In this document: positions 24,385 through 34,262 of the stretch, piece by piece
Position numbering within the stretch: position 1 is the stretch's first letter
Layout of the letters: each line of letters starts with the position of its first letter
Origin: Pseudomonadota bacterium
Lineage (GTDB): Bacteria; Pseudomonadota; Gammaproteobacteria; Burkholderiales; Burkholderiaceae_C
Direction of reading: 5' to 3'
Length of the DNA: 64,000 bases
Assembly (NCBI GenBank): GCA_018242005.1
Contig: JAFECU010000313.1
Span: forward strand, 1-64,000
The notes under the pieces: model-generated
Database searches by the model: none
Seen by the model: the letters and a program-made list of their open reading frames with translations, nothing else
What the model was told of the DNA's origin: nothing
Translations under genes and position numbers: made by a program

Positions 24385-25385
24385 CAGATCACCTTGGCGC
24401 GCATCAAGTCGCCGATATGGACCACGCCCACCAGCAGGCCTTGCGTGTCGGTGACCAGCACGCTGGTGATGGCGTGGCGCTCCATGAGCTGCGCGGCATC
24501 GGCGGCCAAGGCCTCGGCGGGGATGGTGCGCGGCCTGGCGTGCATGACGTCCTGGGCGCACACCCCGCGCAGTTCGGCGCCGCCCTCGATGCGACGGCGC
24601 AGGTCGCCGTCGGTGAAGATGCCGATGGGGTGGCCGGCCTCGTCCACCACGGCCGCGGCGCCCATGCCTTTGGCGCTCATCTCGCGCATCAGCATGCTGA
24701 AGTCGGCCTGCGGCGGCACCCGCGGCACCTGCTCGCCCGTGCGCATGACGTCGCGCACATGGGTCAGCAACCTGCGGCCCAGCGCGCCACCGGGGTGCGA
24801 GCGCGCAAAGTCCTCGGGTCGGAAGCCGCGCGCATCCAGCAGGGCCACGGCCAGGGCGTCGCCCATGGCCAGTTGCACGGTGGTGCTGGTGGTGGGCGCC
24901 AGGTTCAGCGGGCAGGCCTCGCGCTCCACGCTGCAGTCAAGCACCAGGTCGGCATGCTGGGCCAGCGTGGACTGCAGCCCACCCGTCATGGCGATCAGCG
25001 GCACGCCCTGGCGCCCGAGCATGGGCAGCAGAATCGTGATTTCGCTGCTCTCACCACTGTTGGAGATGGCCAGCACCAGGTCACCGCCGGTCACCATCCC
25101 TAAGTCGCCATGGCTGGCCTCGGCAGGGTGCACGAAGAAGGACGGCGTGCCGGTGGAGGCCAGCGTGGCGGCGATCTTGCGCCCCACATGGCCGCTCTTG
25201 CCCATGCCCATGACGATGACGCGACCCGGCGTGGCCAGCACCTGCTGCACGGCCTGCACGAAGACGGCGTCCAGGCGCTCGCCCGTGCCCTGAAGGGCGG
25301 CCGCCTCGATGCTGAAGGTCTCGCGCCCCAGGCGCAGGGCCTGTTCGGCGTTGAAGGGGGCAATGGCGGCAGAAGCGGTGGACAT
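24384..25385 (-). CDS. kdsD: D-arabinose 5-phosphate isomerase KdsD
   Basis: KdsD interconverts ribulose 5-phosphate and arabinose 5-phosphate, the first step of Kdo synthesis. The 333-residue protein has an N-terminal SIS sugar isomerase domain (VIVMGMGKSGHVGRKIAATL, about 57-76; SHGDLGM with the metal-site His) and two C-terminal CBS domains (about 215-330). Gene order kdsD-kdsC-lptC is the conserved LPS assembly arrangement. It is divergent from the antiporter gene across about 48 bp. Confidence 0.95.
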   Translation of the reverse strand: MSTASAAIAPFNAEQALRLGRETFSIEAAALQGTGERLDAVFVQAVQQVLATPGRVIVMGMGKSGHVGRKIAATLASTGTPSFFVHPAEASHGDLGMVTGGDLVLAISNSGESSEITILLPMLGRQGVPLIAMTGGLQSTLAQHADLVLDCSVEREACPLNLAPTTSTTVQLAMGDALAVALLDARGFRPEDFARSHPGGALGRRLLTHVRDVMRTGEQVPRVPPQADFSMLMREMSAKGMGAAAVVDEAGHPIGIFTDGDLRRRIEGGAELRGVCAQDVMHARPRTIPAEALAADAAQLMERHAITSVLVTDTQGLLVGVVHIGDLMRAKVI

Positions 25386-25433
25386 GGGCGGATTCTATCG
25401 GCCGGCCTGTGTGCAGCTGGGCTAGGATGGTGC

Positions 25434-27416
25434 ATGTCCTCACTCGCCCTGACCCTGCTGTACCTGCTGGCCGCGGTGCTGGGCGTGGTGGCCTGCCGCA
25501 GCCTGCGGCTGCCGCCCATGATGGGCTACCTGATCGCCGGGATACTCATAGGCCCGCATGCGCTGGCGCTGACGCAGAACTCCGAGGGCGTGCGCCACCT
25601 TGGAGAGTTCGGCGTGGTGTTCCTGATGTTCACCATAGGACTGGAATTCAACCTGCCCAAGCTGCGCGCCATGCGCCGCCACGTGTTCGGCCTGGGGCTC
25701 TTGCAGGTGCTGGCCTGCATGCTGGCGTTCACGGCCTGTCTGTTGCTGTCCAGCCGGCTTGGCGGCGTGTGGGACATGGGCTGGCAGACGGCGCTGGCGC
25801 TGGGCGGAACGCTGGCCATGAGCAGCACGGCCATCGTCGTCAAGCTCATGTCCGAGCGCGGTGAGCTGGAGAGCGAACATGGCCGGCGCGTGCTGGGCAT
25901 ATTGCTGTTCCAGGACCTGGCCGTGGTGCCCATGCTGGTGCTGGTGCCGGCCCTGGGCTCCTCGCCCGAAGGCCTGCTGCTGGCCCTGGGGTTGGCACTG
26001 CTCAAGGCCATCGTGCTGGTGGGCGTGCTGCTGGTGGGCGGGCAACGCGTCATGCGCTGGTGGCTGACCCTGGTGGCGCGCAGAAGGAGCGAGGAGCTGT
26101 TCATGCTCAACCTGCTGCTGGTCACGCTGGGGCTGGCCTGGCTCACCGAGCTCGCGGGCCTGTCGCTGGCGCTGGGTGCCTTCATCGCCGGCGTGCTGGT
26201 GTCGGAAACCGAATACCGCCATCAGGTGGGCACCGACATACGCCCCTTCCATGACGTGCTGCTGGGCCTGTTCTTCATCACCGTGGGCATGATGCTGGAC
26301 TGGCATGTGCTGCTGGACCATTGGGCCCTGGTGCTGGCGCTGCTGGCGGCGCCGCTGCTCATCAAGAGCGCCATCATCGTGGTGCTGGCGCGCGGCCTGG
26401 GGGCGACCACCGGCGTGTCGCTGCGCACCGCTCTCTACGTGGCGCAGTCAGGGGAGTTCAGCTTCGTGCTGCTCTCGCTGATGCAGGGCCACGGGCTGGT
26501 GCAGGCCGGGCTCATGAATTCTGTGCTCGCCGCCATGGTGCTGTCCATGCTGCTCACGCCCTTCCTGATCCTGTACAGCAACCGCATCGTCATGAAGCTC
26601 GTCGCCAGCGACTGGCTGCAGCAGTCGCTGCAGGTGACCAGCATCGCGCGCCAGACCATCAACACCAGTGGCCATGTGCTGATCTGCGGCTATGGCCGCT
26701 GCGGCCAGAACCTCGCGCGCATGCTGGAGCGCGAGGGCATCCCCTACATGGCGCTCGACCTGGACCCCGACCGCGTGCGCCAGGCCGCCGCCGCGGGCGA
26801 TTCGGTGGTCTTTGGCGATGCCACGCGCCTGCAGGCGCTCAAGGCCGCGGGCCTGGCGCGCGCCGCGGCCCTGGCCGTGACCTACCTGGACACACCGGCG
26901 GCACTGAAAGTGCTGGCCAACGCCCGCGCCCACGCTCCCCAGGTGCCTGTTGTGGTGCGCACGCAGGACGATTCGCACCTGGACAGCCTGCAGGCCGCCG
27001 GCGCCACCGAGGTCGTGCCCGAGGCTATAGAAGGTTCGCTGATGCTGGCCGGCCACGCCCTGGCCCTGGTGGGCGTGCCCATGCGCCGCGTGCTGCGCCT
27101 GGTGCAGGATCAGCGCGAGGCGCGCTATGGCCTGCTGCGCGGTTATTTCCATGGAGCCGACGACGACACGGTGTCCGAGCGCGACCAGGAGCGCCTGTAC
27201 TCCATCACCCTGCCCCCGGGCGCCGCCGCCGTGGGCGCGCAGCTGGCACAGATTCCATTGCACGCCATAGGCGCGCGCCTGATCAACGTGCGCCGCGCCG
27301 GAGGCCGCATGTCCGCGCCCGACGACCGCATACCGCTGGCCGAGGGCGACACACTGGTTCTGTCCGGTCACCCCACGGCCCTGAGCCTGGCGGAAGAGAA
27401 ACTGCTGCGCGGCTGA
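25434..27416 (+). CDS. KefB/YbaL-like cation:proton antiporter with TrkA-N domain
   Basis: The 660-residue protein begins with a CPA2 (Na+/H+ exchanger-like) membrane domain of about 12 segments (residues 1-385). A TrkA-N/RCK NAD-binding domain follows ([19 protein letters not shown], about 412-430), then a C-terminal TrkA-C regulatory domain (about 570-655). It probably exports K+ in exchange for protons under ligand control, as in glutathione-gated Kef systems; no ancillary kefF/kefG-like gene is nearby. The ATG at 25434 is the first one giving a membrane segment; the open frame upstream only mirrors kdsD. Confidence 0.92.
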   Translation: MSSLALTLLYLLAAVLGVVACRSLRLPPMMGYLIAGILIGPHALALTQNSEGVRHLGEFGVVFLMFTIGLEFNLPKLRAMRRHVFGLGLLQVLACMLAFTACLLLSSRLGGVWDMGWQTALALGGTLAMSSTAIVVKLMSERGELESEHGRRVLGILLFQDLAVVPMLVLVPALGSSPEGLLLALGLALLKAIVLVGVLLVGGQRVMRWWLTLVARRRSEELFMLNLLLVTLGLAWLTELAGLSLALGAFIAGVLVSETEYRHQVGTDIRPFHDVLLGLFFITVGMMLDWHVLLDHWALVLALLAAPLLIKSAIIVVLARGLGATTGVSLRTALYVAQSGEFSFVLLSLMQGHGLVQAGLMNSVLAAMVLSMLLTPFLILYSNRIVMKLVASDWLQQSLQVTSIARQTINTSGHVLICGYGRCGQNLARMLEREGIPYMALDLDPDRVRQAAAAGDSVVFGDATRLQALKAAGLARAAALAVTYLDTPAALKVLANARAHAPQVPVVVRTQDDSHLDSLQAAGATEVVPEAIEGSLMLAGHALALVGVPMRRVLRLVQDQREARYGLLRGYFHGADDDTVSERDQERLYSITLPPGAAAVGAQLAQIPLHAIGARLINVRRAGGRMSAPDDRIPLAEGDTLVLSGHPTALSLAEEKLLRG

Positions 27417-27453
27417 ACTTACACTTTTGCCTCCTCACCACCTCATTGCCGCC

Positions 27454-28008
27454 ATGACCAGCCTCAGCGTCTCCGACTACCTGCGCCAGCACATCCGCAC
27501 CGTGCCCGACTGGCCAACGCCAGGCGTGCAGTTTCGCGACATCACGCCGCTGCTGCAGGATCCGCAGGTGTTCCGCGTCATGATCGACGCCTTTGTGCAC
27601 CGCTACATGGACCGCGCGCTGCGCCCCGACGTGGTGGCGGGGCTGGATGCGCGCGGCTTCATCCTGGGCGCGGTGCTGGCCTATGAGCTCAATGTAGGCT
27701 TCGTGCCGATCCGCAAGAAGGGCAAGCTGCCCTTCACCACGGTCGAGGAAACCTACGAGCTCGAATATGGCAGCGCCACCGTGGAGCTGCACGCCGACGC
27801 CGTCCGGCCCGGCGACCGCGTGCTCCTGGTCGATGACCTGATTGCCACCGGCGGCACCATGATGGCCGGCAAGAAGCTGCTGGAAAGGCTTGACGCCACC
27901 GTCATGGAGGGCGCGGCCATCGTCGATCTGCCCGAGCTGGGCGGCTCGGCCCGGTTGCGCGCCGGCGGGCTACCGCTTTTCACGCTGGTGGATTTCGACG
28001 GCCACTGA
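27454..28008 (+). CDS. apt: adenine phosphoribosyltransferase
   Basis: Apt salvages adenine to AMP with PRPP. The 184-residue product has the family N-terminus ([21 protein letters not shown]), the GLDARGF motif and the PRPP-binding signature [14 protein letters not shown] (about 126-139). It lies 37 bp after the antiporter gene on the same strand. The ATG at 27454 begins a standard-length protein; the nine extra codons upstream are not conserved-looking. Confidence 0.96.
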   Translation: MTSLSVSDYLRQHIRTVPDWPTPGVQFRDITPLLQDPQVFRVMIDAFVHRYMDRALRPDVVAGLDARGFILGAVLAYELNVGFVPIRKKGKLPFTTVEETYELEYGSATVELHADAVRPGDRVLLVDDLIATGGTMMAGKKLLERLDATVMEGAAIVDLPELGGSARLRAGGLPLFTLVDFDGH

Positions 28009-28183
28009 TCCGTCGCAGCGCACTCCCGTGCGTCAGGACGGGCAAAGCGGCATGGCAGGACCGCCTTGGTGCGGGCGGGTCCATGGCGCTTGCGCCCAAT
28101 GGGTGAACGCCATTGAAGCCGATCAGGCCAATCGCCACAAGACGTTGTTGACGATCACAAGCAGCCAACTGCCGGATCCAGGT

Positions 28184-29065
28184 TCAACGCAGATCGCCGT
28201 ACTGCGTGGAGCTCAGGTCGGACGAGGGCGCATCCTGCGCCGGCATCACGGTGTCCTCGAAGCCCGGGGAGACGGGGCTCCTCGGTAGCAGCGGCCGGCT
28301 GCGTGTGCTCACGCCCGGCTCGGCCACGGGCGCCGGCGCGCGCCCGGCGGCGGCATCGGCCAGTGCCTGCTTGAAGGCCGCGACCTCGTCTGCCTCGATG
28401 GGGTCGAAGCCCGGAGTCACGCGCGTCGGCGCGGGCGTGGGCGGGGGCACCAAGGGGGCCGGGCGCGCAGCTGGCGTCGCCGCGGTTTGGGGGCGGGCGG
28501 TGGCGGGACGCGGCGGCACATGGCCGGGCGTGACGGGCGCCTCGGTCGCCGTGAACTCGGACACGCGCACCGGGGGCGACACCGCGGAGGCCGTCGGCAG
28601 CGATGCACCCACGACGATCTGGTCGTTGAGACGCCAATACACGGCCGGCACCACGATGTCGAAACGCGCCTTCGCGGCCTGGATGATCAGGGCCTCGATC
28701 TCGCCCAGCCGCGCCATGTCGCTGCCGTAATTGGGCGCCATGTCCATCATCACCAGGAACTGGGCGCCGCGCTGGTCCAGCGACAGCACCTTGAACCTGT
28801 AGCCCGCCGACAACACGCCGGCGCGCACCATGGCATCACGCACCACCGTGTAGAGCAGTTCGCGCCGCTCGGCGCGCTCGTTCTTGCGCGCCGCGGCCGC
28901 GTCCTGTGCGGCAGCCTGCGGCTCCAGCGGGGGGCGGCCGTTGCGGGCCGGCACGGCGGCCGGCAACCGCCCTTGCGCCGTCAGCGGCGCCGGCGCGGAA
29001 CGAGGTGAGCGCTGACGCGCGGTCTCGGGCTTGGATTTGCGGGTGAGCCAGCTGAACCAGGACAT
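28184..29065 (-). CDS. conserved hypothetical protein with Pro/Ala-rich tail
   Basis: I do not recognise a named family. The 293-residue product starts MSWFSWLTRKSKPET and has a disordered Arg/Pro/Ala stretch to about residue 65. A compact ordered part of about 85 residues follows (ERRELLYTVVRDAMVRAGVL through IVVPAVYWRLNDQIV), then a long Pro/Ala/Thr-rich tail. There is no signal peptide or membrane segment. Codon use matches its neighbours, so it is probably a real gene typical of this bacterial family. It stands alone between apt and a cyclic-nucleotide-binding gene. Confidence 0.75.
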   Translation of the reverse strand: MSWFSWLTRKSKPETARQRSPRSAPAPLTAQGRLPAAVPARNGRPPLEPQAAAQDAAAARKNERAERRELLYTVVRDAMVRAGVLSAGYRFKVLSLDQRGAQFLVMMDMAPNYGSDMARLGEIEALIIQAAKARFDIVVPAVYWRLNDQIVVGASLPTASAVSPPVRVSEFTATEAPVTPGHVPPRPATARPQTAATPAARPAPLVPPPTPAPTRVTPGFDPIEADEVAAFKQALADAAAGRAPAPVAEPGVSTRSRPLLPRSPVSPGFEDTVMPAQDAPSSDLSSTQYGDLR

Positions 29066-29210
29066 GCCATGCCTTCGCTAAGAAGCGCTAGAAATGTTAG
29101 CAAGTGTACAGCGTCCTGCGCGACTTGACGCAGGGCATGCAGCCCCGGGCGTGGTCAGGAGGCGACGCCTGCCTGATTCAGGCGGGCGGTAGGTGCTCTT
29201 CGGGAGACCC

Positions 29211-29702
29211 TTACGTGGCGGCCACGCGACGACGGCGGTTGGCCAGTCGTTTGGCCAGCACCGCACCGGCCGCCATGGCCAGCTGCAGCGCCACGGTCGG
29301 CTGCCGGTTGGCAAGTTCGGAGAAGCGCAGCCCCGTCAGGCTCCACAGCTTGCACGCGGTGCTGGCCTGCACCGTGGCACTGCGTGGACGGTGCGAGAAG
29401 AACGCCCCCTCGCCCACCACCGAGCCGGCGCCCACCATGGCCAGGCGCAGCCGCTGGTCTTCGCGCTCGGCATGCACGCTCAGGCTGCCGCTCTCGACCA
29501 GATACAGGGTGCGGTCGCTCGTGCCCTGCGCAAACAGCACCTGGCCGGCCGGCAGGCTCACGGGCAGCAGGAAGGACGACAGCAGGCTCCATTGCTCGCG
29601 GGTGAGCGTATTGTTCATGGCATCGTCTGCGGTGCTGAGCCCGATGGCCTCGATCAAAGCCGTCAGATCGACGCTGGAGAAGGGGGTGGCAATGGTGTTC
29701 AT
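29211..29702 (-). CDS. cyclic-nucleotide-binding domain protein (Crp-like sensor fold only)
   Basis: The 163-residue product contains one cNMP-binding beta-roll: QVLFAQGTSDRTLYLVESGSLSV (about 53-75) and GAGSVVGEGAFFSHRPRSATVQ, the latter close to the phosphate-binding cassette GE..FF...RSA. No helix-turn-helix follows, only a short helix and a basic end (KRLANRRRRVAAT), so it is not a complete Crp/Fnr regulator. It may bind cAMP or c-di-GMP, or act with a partner. The start is placed at MNTIATPF (29702); another ATG lies at 29735. Confidence 0.82.
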   Translation of the reverse strand: MNTIATPFSSVDLTALIEAIGLSTADDAMNNTLTREQWSLLSSFLLPVSLPAGQVLFAQGTSDRTLYLVESGSLSVHAEREDQRLRLAMVGAGSVVGEGAFFSHRPRSATVQASTACKLWSLTGLRFSELANRQPTVALQLAMAAGAVLAKRLANRRRRVAAT

Positions 29703-29905
29703 CGGGCGCGAACGTAGCCCGCACGCCACCGGCATACAAGGCGTAATTACGAATGTTTACATTTGTATCGTCAGCGTGCTACCTTGTTTTGGGCGCAAGA
29801 GGCTGATGCCTGTTGGTTGGTCGGCCCAGGGCTCACGATGTATGGGCAGGCCATCACCCCCGTGGTGGCGTGGATCCAGGTGCTGCCCGCGCCGTTGATT
29901 CGTCG

Positions 29906-30000
29906 CCGCCGTCGATCTCCGTCCCCGGTCGGAGTCCGGCGTGACGTTCTTTCGCGGGGATGACGGCGGTTTTCTCTTCAAGGGAAATCGCCGTTCGAGC
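29906..30000 (+). repeat. dispersed repeat family D, copy 1, abutting mnmE
   Basis: About 95 bases (GCCGTCGATCTCCG, CGGAGTCCGGCGTGACGTTC, TTTCGCGGGGATGACGGC, CTTCAAGGGAAATCGCCGTT) align along their length with 60772-60867. The unit ends exactly before the mnmE stop codon. Internal CGGAGTCCG and the facing GCCGTC/GACGGC arms suggest RNA or DNA hairpins. Confidence 0.75.
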
Positions 30001-30001
30001 C

Positions 30002-31399
30002 TCATTTTCCGATGCAGAAGCTGGAGAAGATGACGCCCAGCAGATCATCGGCACCAAACTCCCCTGTGATGGTATTGAGCGCGTTCTGGGCCAGGCGCAG
30101 CTCCTCGGCCAGCAGGTCCAGCGCGGGGCCCGCACTTTCGAGCTGCGCGCTGGCCTCCATGAGGTGAGCATCCACGGCGCGCAGGGCCTCGATGTGGCGC
30201 GCACGCGCGATGTACAGCCCCTCGGCCGCCGACTGCCAGCCCGCGACGCGCAGCAGTTCGCGCCGCAAGGCGTCCAGCCCCTGGCCGGTGCGCGCCGACA
30301 GCCGAACGGCCTCGTGTCCGGCGATGGCCTGCGGCGCGGCCCGGTCGGCGGCGTCGGCCTTGTTCCATACATCAATGACCGGCACGCTTGCAGGCAGTTT
30401 TTCGGCCAAAGTGATTGATATGGCCGCGTCTGCAGCTATGTATTCGGGAGAATTCAGGCGCGTCAGGTCGTGCAGAAACAGAACGGCGTCGGCTCCGGCG
30501 ATCTCGTCCCAGGCGCGCGCGATGCCTATGCGCTCGACCTCGTCCTGGCTCTCGCGCAGACCGGCGGTGTCGATGATGTGCAGTGGCACACCCTCGATCT
30601 GTATGGTCTGCTGTACCTTGTCGCGCGTGGTACCGGCGATGGGGGTGACGATGGCCAGCTCGGCTCCGGCCAGTGCGTTGAGCAGTGAACTTTTGCCCGC
30701 GTTGGGCTGGCCCGCGATCACCACCTTGATGCCCTCGCGCAGCAGCGCGCCCTGACTCGCTCGTTGCATCACGCCGGCCAGGGTTTGCTGCAGGTTCGAT
30801 AGCTGCCCGCGCGCGTCTGCCTTGCGCAGGAAGTCGATTTCCTCCTCGGGAAAATCGAGCGTGGCCTCGACCAGCATGCGCAGGTGGATGAGGGCGTCGC
30901 GCAGGCCGTGGATCTCCTGCGAGAACGCGCCCGAGAGCGAGCGCCCCGCGCTGCGCGCCGCGGCCTCGGTGCTGGCGTCGATCAGGTCGGCGATGGCTTC
31001 GGCCTGGGCCAGGTCGATCTTGTCGTTCAGGAAGGCGCGCTCCGTGAACTCGCCCGGCTCGGCCAGGCGCAGGCGCGGCAGCAGGCCCTGAGCCGCCTCC
31101 AGGCAGCGCGCCAGCAGCAACTGCAACACCACCGGGCCGCCATGGGCCTGCAGCTCCAGCACGTCCTCGCCCGTGTAGCTGTGCGGCGCCGGAAAAAACA
31201 GTGCCAGGCCCTGGTCTATGGGCTGGCCCGTGGCGTCGGGAAAGGGCAGGTAATGCGCCTGGCGCGGCCGCAGATCGCGCCCCAGCAGTCCCTGCACATA
31301 GGGCGCGAGGCCCCGGCCCGACACGCGCACGATGCCCACGGCCCCGCGCCCCGGGGCGGTGGCGATGGCGGCGATGGGGTCCTGGTGGCGGGCGTGCAT
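30002..31399 (-). CDS. mnmE: tRNA modification GTPase MnmE (TrmE)
   Basis: MnmE with MnmG adds the carboxymethylaminomethyl group at the wobble uridine of several tRNAs. The 465-residue protein has the N-terminal tetrahydrofolate-binding domain, a helical domain, the inserted G domain ([32 protein letters not shown]) and the essential C-terminal CIGK. The ATG at 31399 begins [20 protein letters not shown]. In many relatives it lies right after yidC; here about 13 kb of peptide-metabolism genes separate the two. The [12 protein letters not shown] stretch is unusually AT-rich for the gene. Confidence 0.96.
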   Translation of the reverse strand: MHARHQDPIAAIATAPGRGAVGIVRVSGRGLAPYVQGLLGRDLRPRQAHYLPFPDATGQPIDQGLALFFPAPHSYTGEDVLELQAHGGPVVLQLLLARCLEAAQGLLPRLRLAEPGEFTERAFLNDKIDLAQAEAIADLIDASTEAAARSAGRSLSGAFSQEIHGLRDALIHLRMLVEATLDFPEEEIDFLRKADARGQLSNLQQTLAGVMQRASQGALLREGIKVVIAGQPNAGKSSLLNALAGAELAIVTPIAGTTRDKVQQTIQIEGVPLHIIDTAGLRESQDEVERIGIARAWDEIAGADAVLFLHDLTRLNSPEYIAADAAISITLAEKLPASVPVIDVWNKADAADRAAPQAIAGHEAVRLSARTGQGLDALRRELLRVAGWQSAAEGLYIARARHIEALRAVDAHLMEASAQLESAGPALDLLAEELRLAQNALNTITGEFGADDLLGVIFSSFCIGK

Positions 31400-31484
31400 G
31401 AGCGGGGCTTTCGACGGTGGCGGGAGATCAGGCGACGCATTATTGACGCTGGAACCGCCTCGCCGGACCATGCAGCCGGCACCT

Positions 31485-32447
31485 TCACCGCGCGGGTTGG
31501 TCGCTTTGCACCCTGAGGTTGTCCCGGAGCTGCTGACTCATGGGCAGGTCGATCATCTTGCCCGTGAACGAATTCGGCGGCGCCGTGAACCATTTGGCAT
31601 AGAACCTGTCGACCAGCGGCAAGCCGGCCGCATGCGCCTTGGGTGGAATGGGCGACAGGAACCATTTGGTGTAGAGCTTTTCAAACTCGCCCGATGCCAT
31701 CAAATTGCCGATCACGCCATTGACCAGTTTCTGGAATTGCGGATCGTCCCGCCGAAGCATGCAGGCGTAGGGTTCGACCTGAAGCGTGTCGCCCACCACG
31801 TCCCAGTCGTCGGGATTGCGCGCGTTGCTTTTCAGACCGTACAGCAGGACCTCGTCCATGGCAAATGCCGCGGCGCGGCCCTCATCCACCAGCAGCATGG
31901 CGTCGTCATGCTCCTTGCCAAGCTCGATGGAGAAATCGAGTCCGTGGTCCCTGCTGTACCTGCGAATCATCTGAACATTGGTCGTCCCCATGGTGCTGGA
32001 CACCTTTTTGTGCGCCAGATCGGCCCAGTTCCGGATGCCGGAATTCTTCTTCACGAGCAGCCGCGTTCCCGTATAGAAATGGTTGATGGCAAACTGCACG
32101 GCCTTGCCGCGTGCCTGGTTGTTGGTGGTTGAACCACACTCGATGTCGATGGTGCCGTTTTGCAGCAGTGAGATGCGGTTCTGCGGGGTCACGGCCAGCA
32201 ACTCCACCTTCAGGTCCGGCTGGCCGAGCCGCGTCTTTACGCCAGCCACCACGGCATTGCTGATCTCCATCTCGAAGCCCGTCGGGCCGCCCGCGGCCGC
32301 GAGATAGCTGAATGGCACGGAGGACATGCGATAGCCCACGCTGATCCTGCCCGAGTCGGCCACCTTCCTGAGAGTGTCCGACTCGACGGCGGTGCAGGTC
32401 AGCGCATGGGCCGATAGCGTGGCGGCCAGGATGAATCGCGGTGACAT
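31485..32447 (-). CDS. amino-acid ABC transporter periplasmic binding protein (GltI-like)
   Basis: The 320-residue product has a signal peptide ([20 protein letters not shown]) and a type-2 periplasmic binding fold with [20 protein letters not shown] and [17 protein letters not shown], the pattern of glutamate/aspartate binding proteins. No permease or ATPase for this type is next to it, so it may serve a transporter elsewhere or the neighbouring peptide system. It is the last gene of the minus-strand run and lies 187 bp after the racemase. Specificity is inferred from resemblance only. Confidence 0.88.
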   Translation of the reverse strand: MSPRFILAATLSAHALTCTAVESDTLRKVADSGRISVGYRMSSVPFSYLAAAGGPTGFEMEISNAVVAGVKTRLGQPDLKVELLAVTPQNRISLLQNGTIDIECGSTTNNQARGKAVQFAINHFYTGTRLLVKKNSGIRNWADLAHKKVSSTMGTTNVQMIRRYSRDHGLDFSIELGKEHDDAMLLVDEGRAAAFAMDEVLLYGLKSNARNPDDWDVVGDTLQVEPYACMLRRDDPQFQKLVNGVIGNLMASGEFEKLYTKWFLSPIPPKAHAAGLPLVDRFYAKWFTAPPNSFTGKMIDLPMSQQLRDNLRVQSDQPAR

Positions 32448-32634
32448 GGCCCCTCCTTCGCACTCATCGTGAGTGTGTGCTTGCATCTATATGCTTGGCG
32501 TTACTGTAGGAAACCGGGCCCACATGAACAATACCTTTATGGGCGATGGGCAGGTGCAAAAGTTATGTACAAGTGATTCCAGGCCGGGACCTGCGTGGGC
32601 CCCGTCCAGCCAGCCCCGCCGGCCGGCCGCAGGC

Positions 32635-33375
32635 TCAGCCGCCGTAGGCGCGCCGCGCCAGGGCCGCCGCCAGGATGGCCGCGGGGTCGATCAGCGTCCA
32701 GCCGCGCGCCTCGGGGGCTTGCGGCAGGGCCAGCGGGATCTCGGTGCAGGCCATGGCCAGCGCGATGTCGCCATGCTGGCTGCGCAGCTGCTCGCCCACG
32801 GCGACAAAGCGTTGCTGTGCCAGCGCCAGGTCGCCGGACTTCACGCCGTCGTAGATGCCCTGCATCAGCCAGTCGCGCGCCTGCGCGTCGGGCAGCAGGC
32901 ATTCAATTCCATGGTCGGCAAAGGCCTGGGCGTACAGGCCTATGCGGTAGCTGCCCTGTGTGGCCAGCAGCGCCACGCGGCTCAGCCCCTGCCGGCGCAG
33001 CGCGGCGGCCGTTTCCTGCGGCATGTGCAGTAGCTCGACCTGGGGCACGCGCTCCTGCAGCGCCGCATGCCAGGCGTGGGCGGTGTTGCAGGGCATGGCC
33101 ACGGCGCGCGCGCCCAGGCCGGCCAGTTGCGCCAGGCCCTGGGCCATGGCCTCGAGCGGCTGGGGCGCGGCGGCGTCGGTGAGCGCACGCGTGCGGTCGG
33201 CAATCGGCAGCTGGGCCATCCAGTGCGCGGGGTAGGCCTGGTCGCACACGGGCCGGCCATGGCCGCGCAGCCAGTCCTCGCAGGCGGCGACGAACAGGCG
33301 CGCGAAGTCCACGCCCGCGGCCGGGCCCATGCCGGCGAGGATGCCTACGGTGCGGGGGGAGGCTAGTGGGTTCAT
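32635..33375 (-). CDS. aspartate/glutamate racemase family protein
   Basis: The 246-residue product has the two-Cys design of cofactor-free Asp/Glu racemases: N-terminal VGILAGMGPAAGVDF, first Cys in AMPCNTAHAWH (about 83-93) and second Cys in LAMACTEIPLAL (about 200). It would switch L- and D-aspartate or glutamate. Its ATG overlaps the stop of the M55 aminopeptidase gene (ATGA), so the two enzymes are made together. A role in using D-amino acids released from imported peptides is a reasonable inference. Confidence 0.92.
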   Translation of the reverse strand: MNPLASPRTVGILAGMGPAAGVDFARLFVAACEDWLRGHGRPVCDQAYPAHWMAQLPIADRTRALTDAAAPQPLEAMAQGLAQLAGLGARAVAMPCNTAHAWHAALQERVPQVELLHMPQETAAALRRQGLSRVALLATQGSYRIGLYAQAFADHGIECLLPDAQARDWLMQGIYDGVKSGDLALAQQRFVAVGEQLRSQHGDIALAMACTEIPLALPQAPEARGWTLIDPAAILAAALARRAYGG

Positions 33376-34190
33376 CGCAGCATGGCCGACATGGCCGAGA
33401 GGCAGTTGATCATGCGCACCGCGCTCTCGGCATCGGGGGCGGTAAAGCGCAGCGCGTCGCCGGCCACGCGCGTGAGCGTGGGCCACTGGCAGAACAGGTC
33501 GGCCAGGGCCACGGTCTGCGTCTGCAGATCGACGGTGATGGGGCCTGCCATGGTCAGCGGCGCCACGCCGGGCGCCTGGGGCACGGCCTGGGCAACGCCG
33601 GCGCGGATGGCGGCGCAGGCGGCTTCGGGCGACAGGCTCACGCCGCTATGGGCCCCTTGGGCGCGCTTGACCTCGATGAAGAGGGTCTTGGGGAACAGCG
33701 CGCGATGCTCCTGGATGAACACATCGTCGCCCGAGGCGGCGATCACCGGCACGCCGTACTGGCCGGCGAGCAGGCCGTAGATGCCCATCTCGCCCAGTTC
33801 CTGCCCGTTGACGGCGATGCGCGCGAAGGCAAAGCTGTTGATGGTGTGCGCCAGGATGCCACGGCCCTGGGCGCGGCCGTGGTAGCCGATGCAGACCATG
33901 CCGGCCACGCCCAGCTCCACGCCGCTGGCCATGCTGAGGTAGCGCGGCTTGCCCTGGATGACCTGGGCGCGCGCGTCCAGCAGGTCGGGCGGCAGGTTGC
34001 GAAAGCCGCCGTGTGAGTCGTTCACGTAGACCGCGCCGGCGCCGGCGTCGAAGGCGCCGGCGATGGCGGCATTGGCCTCGGCCACCATCAGGCGGCGCGC
34101 ACGCTCGTACTCGGGATTGCCGGCGCGCGTCTGCTCGGGGTGGTAGACCCCGGCCACGCCCTCGATATCGACGGAGATCAGAATCTGCAT
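33372..34190 (-). CDS. M55-family D-aminopeptidase (DppA-type)
   Basis: M55 peptidases remove N-terminal D-amino acids from peptides using zinc. The 272-residue product begins MQILISVDIEGVAGV, which holds the Asp-x-Glu ligands (8 and 10), followed by VNDSHGG (His ligand about 60), the IGYHGRAQG His and HTINSFAF. The founding member is Bacillus DppA, encoded in a dipeptide transport operon, and this gene also lies within a transporter cluster. It is coupled to the racemase downstream and preceded by a DmpA-type peptidase. Confidence 0.94.
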   Translation of the reverse strand: MQILISVDIEGVAGVYHPEQTRAGNPEYERARRLMVAEANAAIAGAFDAGAGAVYVNDSHGGFRNLPPDLLDARAQVIQGKPRYLSMASGVELGVAGMVCIGYHGRAQGRGILAHTINSFAFARIAVNGQELGEMGIYGLLAGQYGVPVIAASGDDVFIQEHRALFPKTLFIEVKRAQGAHSGVSLSPEAACAAIRAGVAQAVPQAPGVAPLTMAGPITVDLQTQTVALADLFCQWPTLTRVAGDALRFTAPDAESAVRMINCLSAMSAMLR

Positions 34191-34206
34191 GGCGTTGCTG
34201 TATTTA

Positions 34207-34262
34207 GATAAAAAAGGGTTGCGGCGCTTTTACATACTGCGCAAACAGCTCATGTTTTCATA
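34207..34262 (-). repeat. dispersed repeat family B, copy at the 3' end of the DmpA gene
   Basis: The segment with AAAAAGGGTTGCGGCGCTTT and ACTGCGCAAACAGCTCATGT follows the family B pattern in a diverged form. It reaches into the DmpA gene, whose last codons (MKT and stop) lie in it. Confidence 0.5.
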
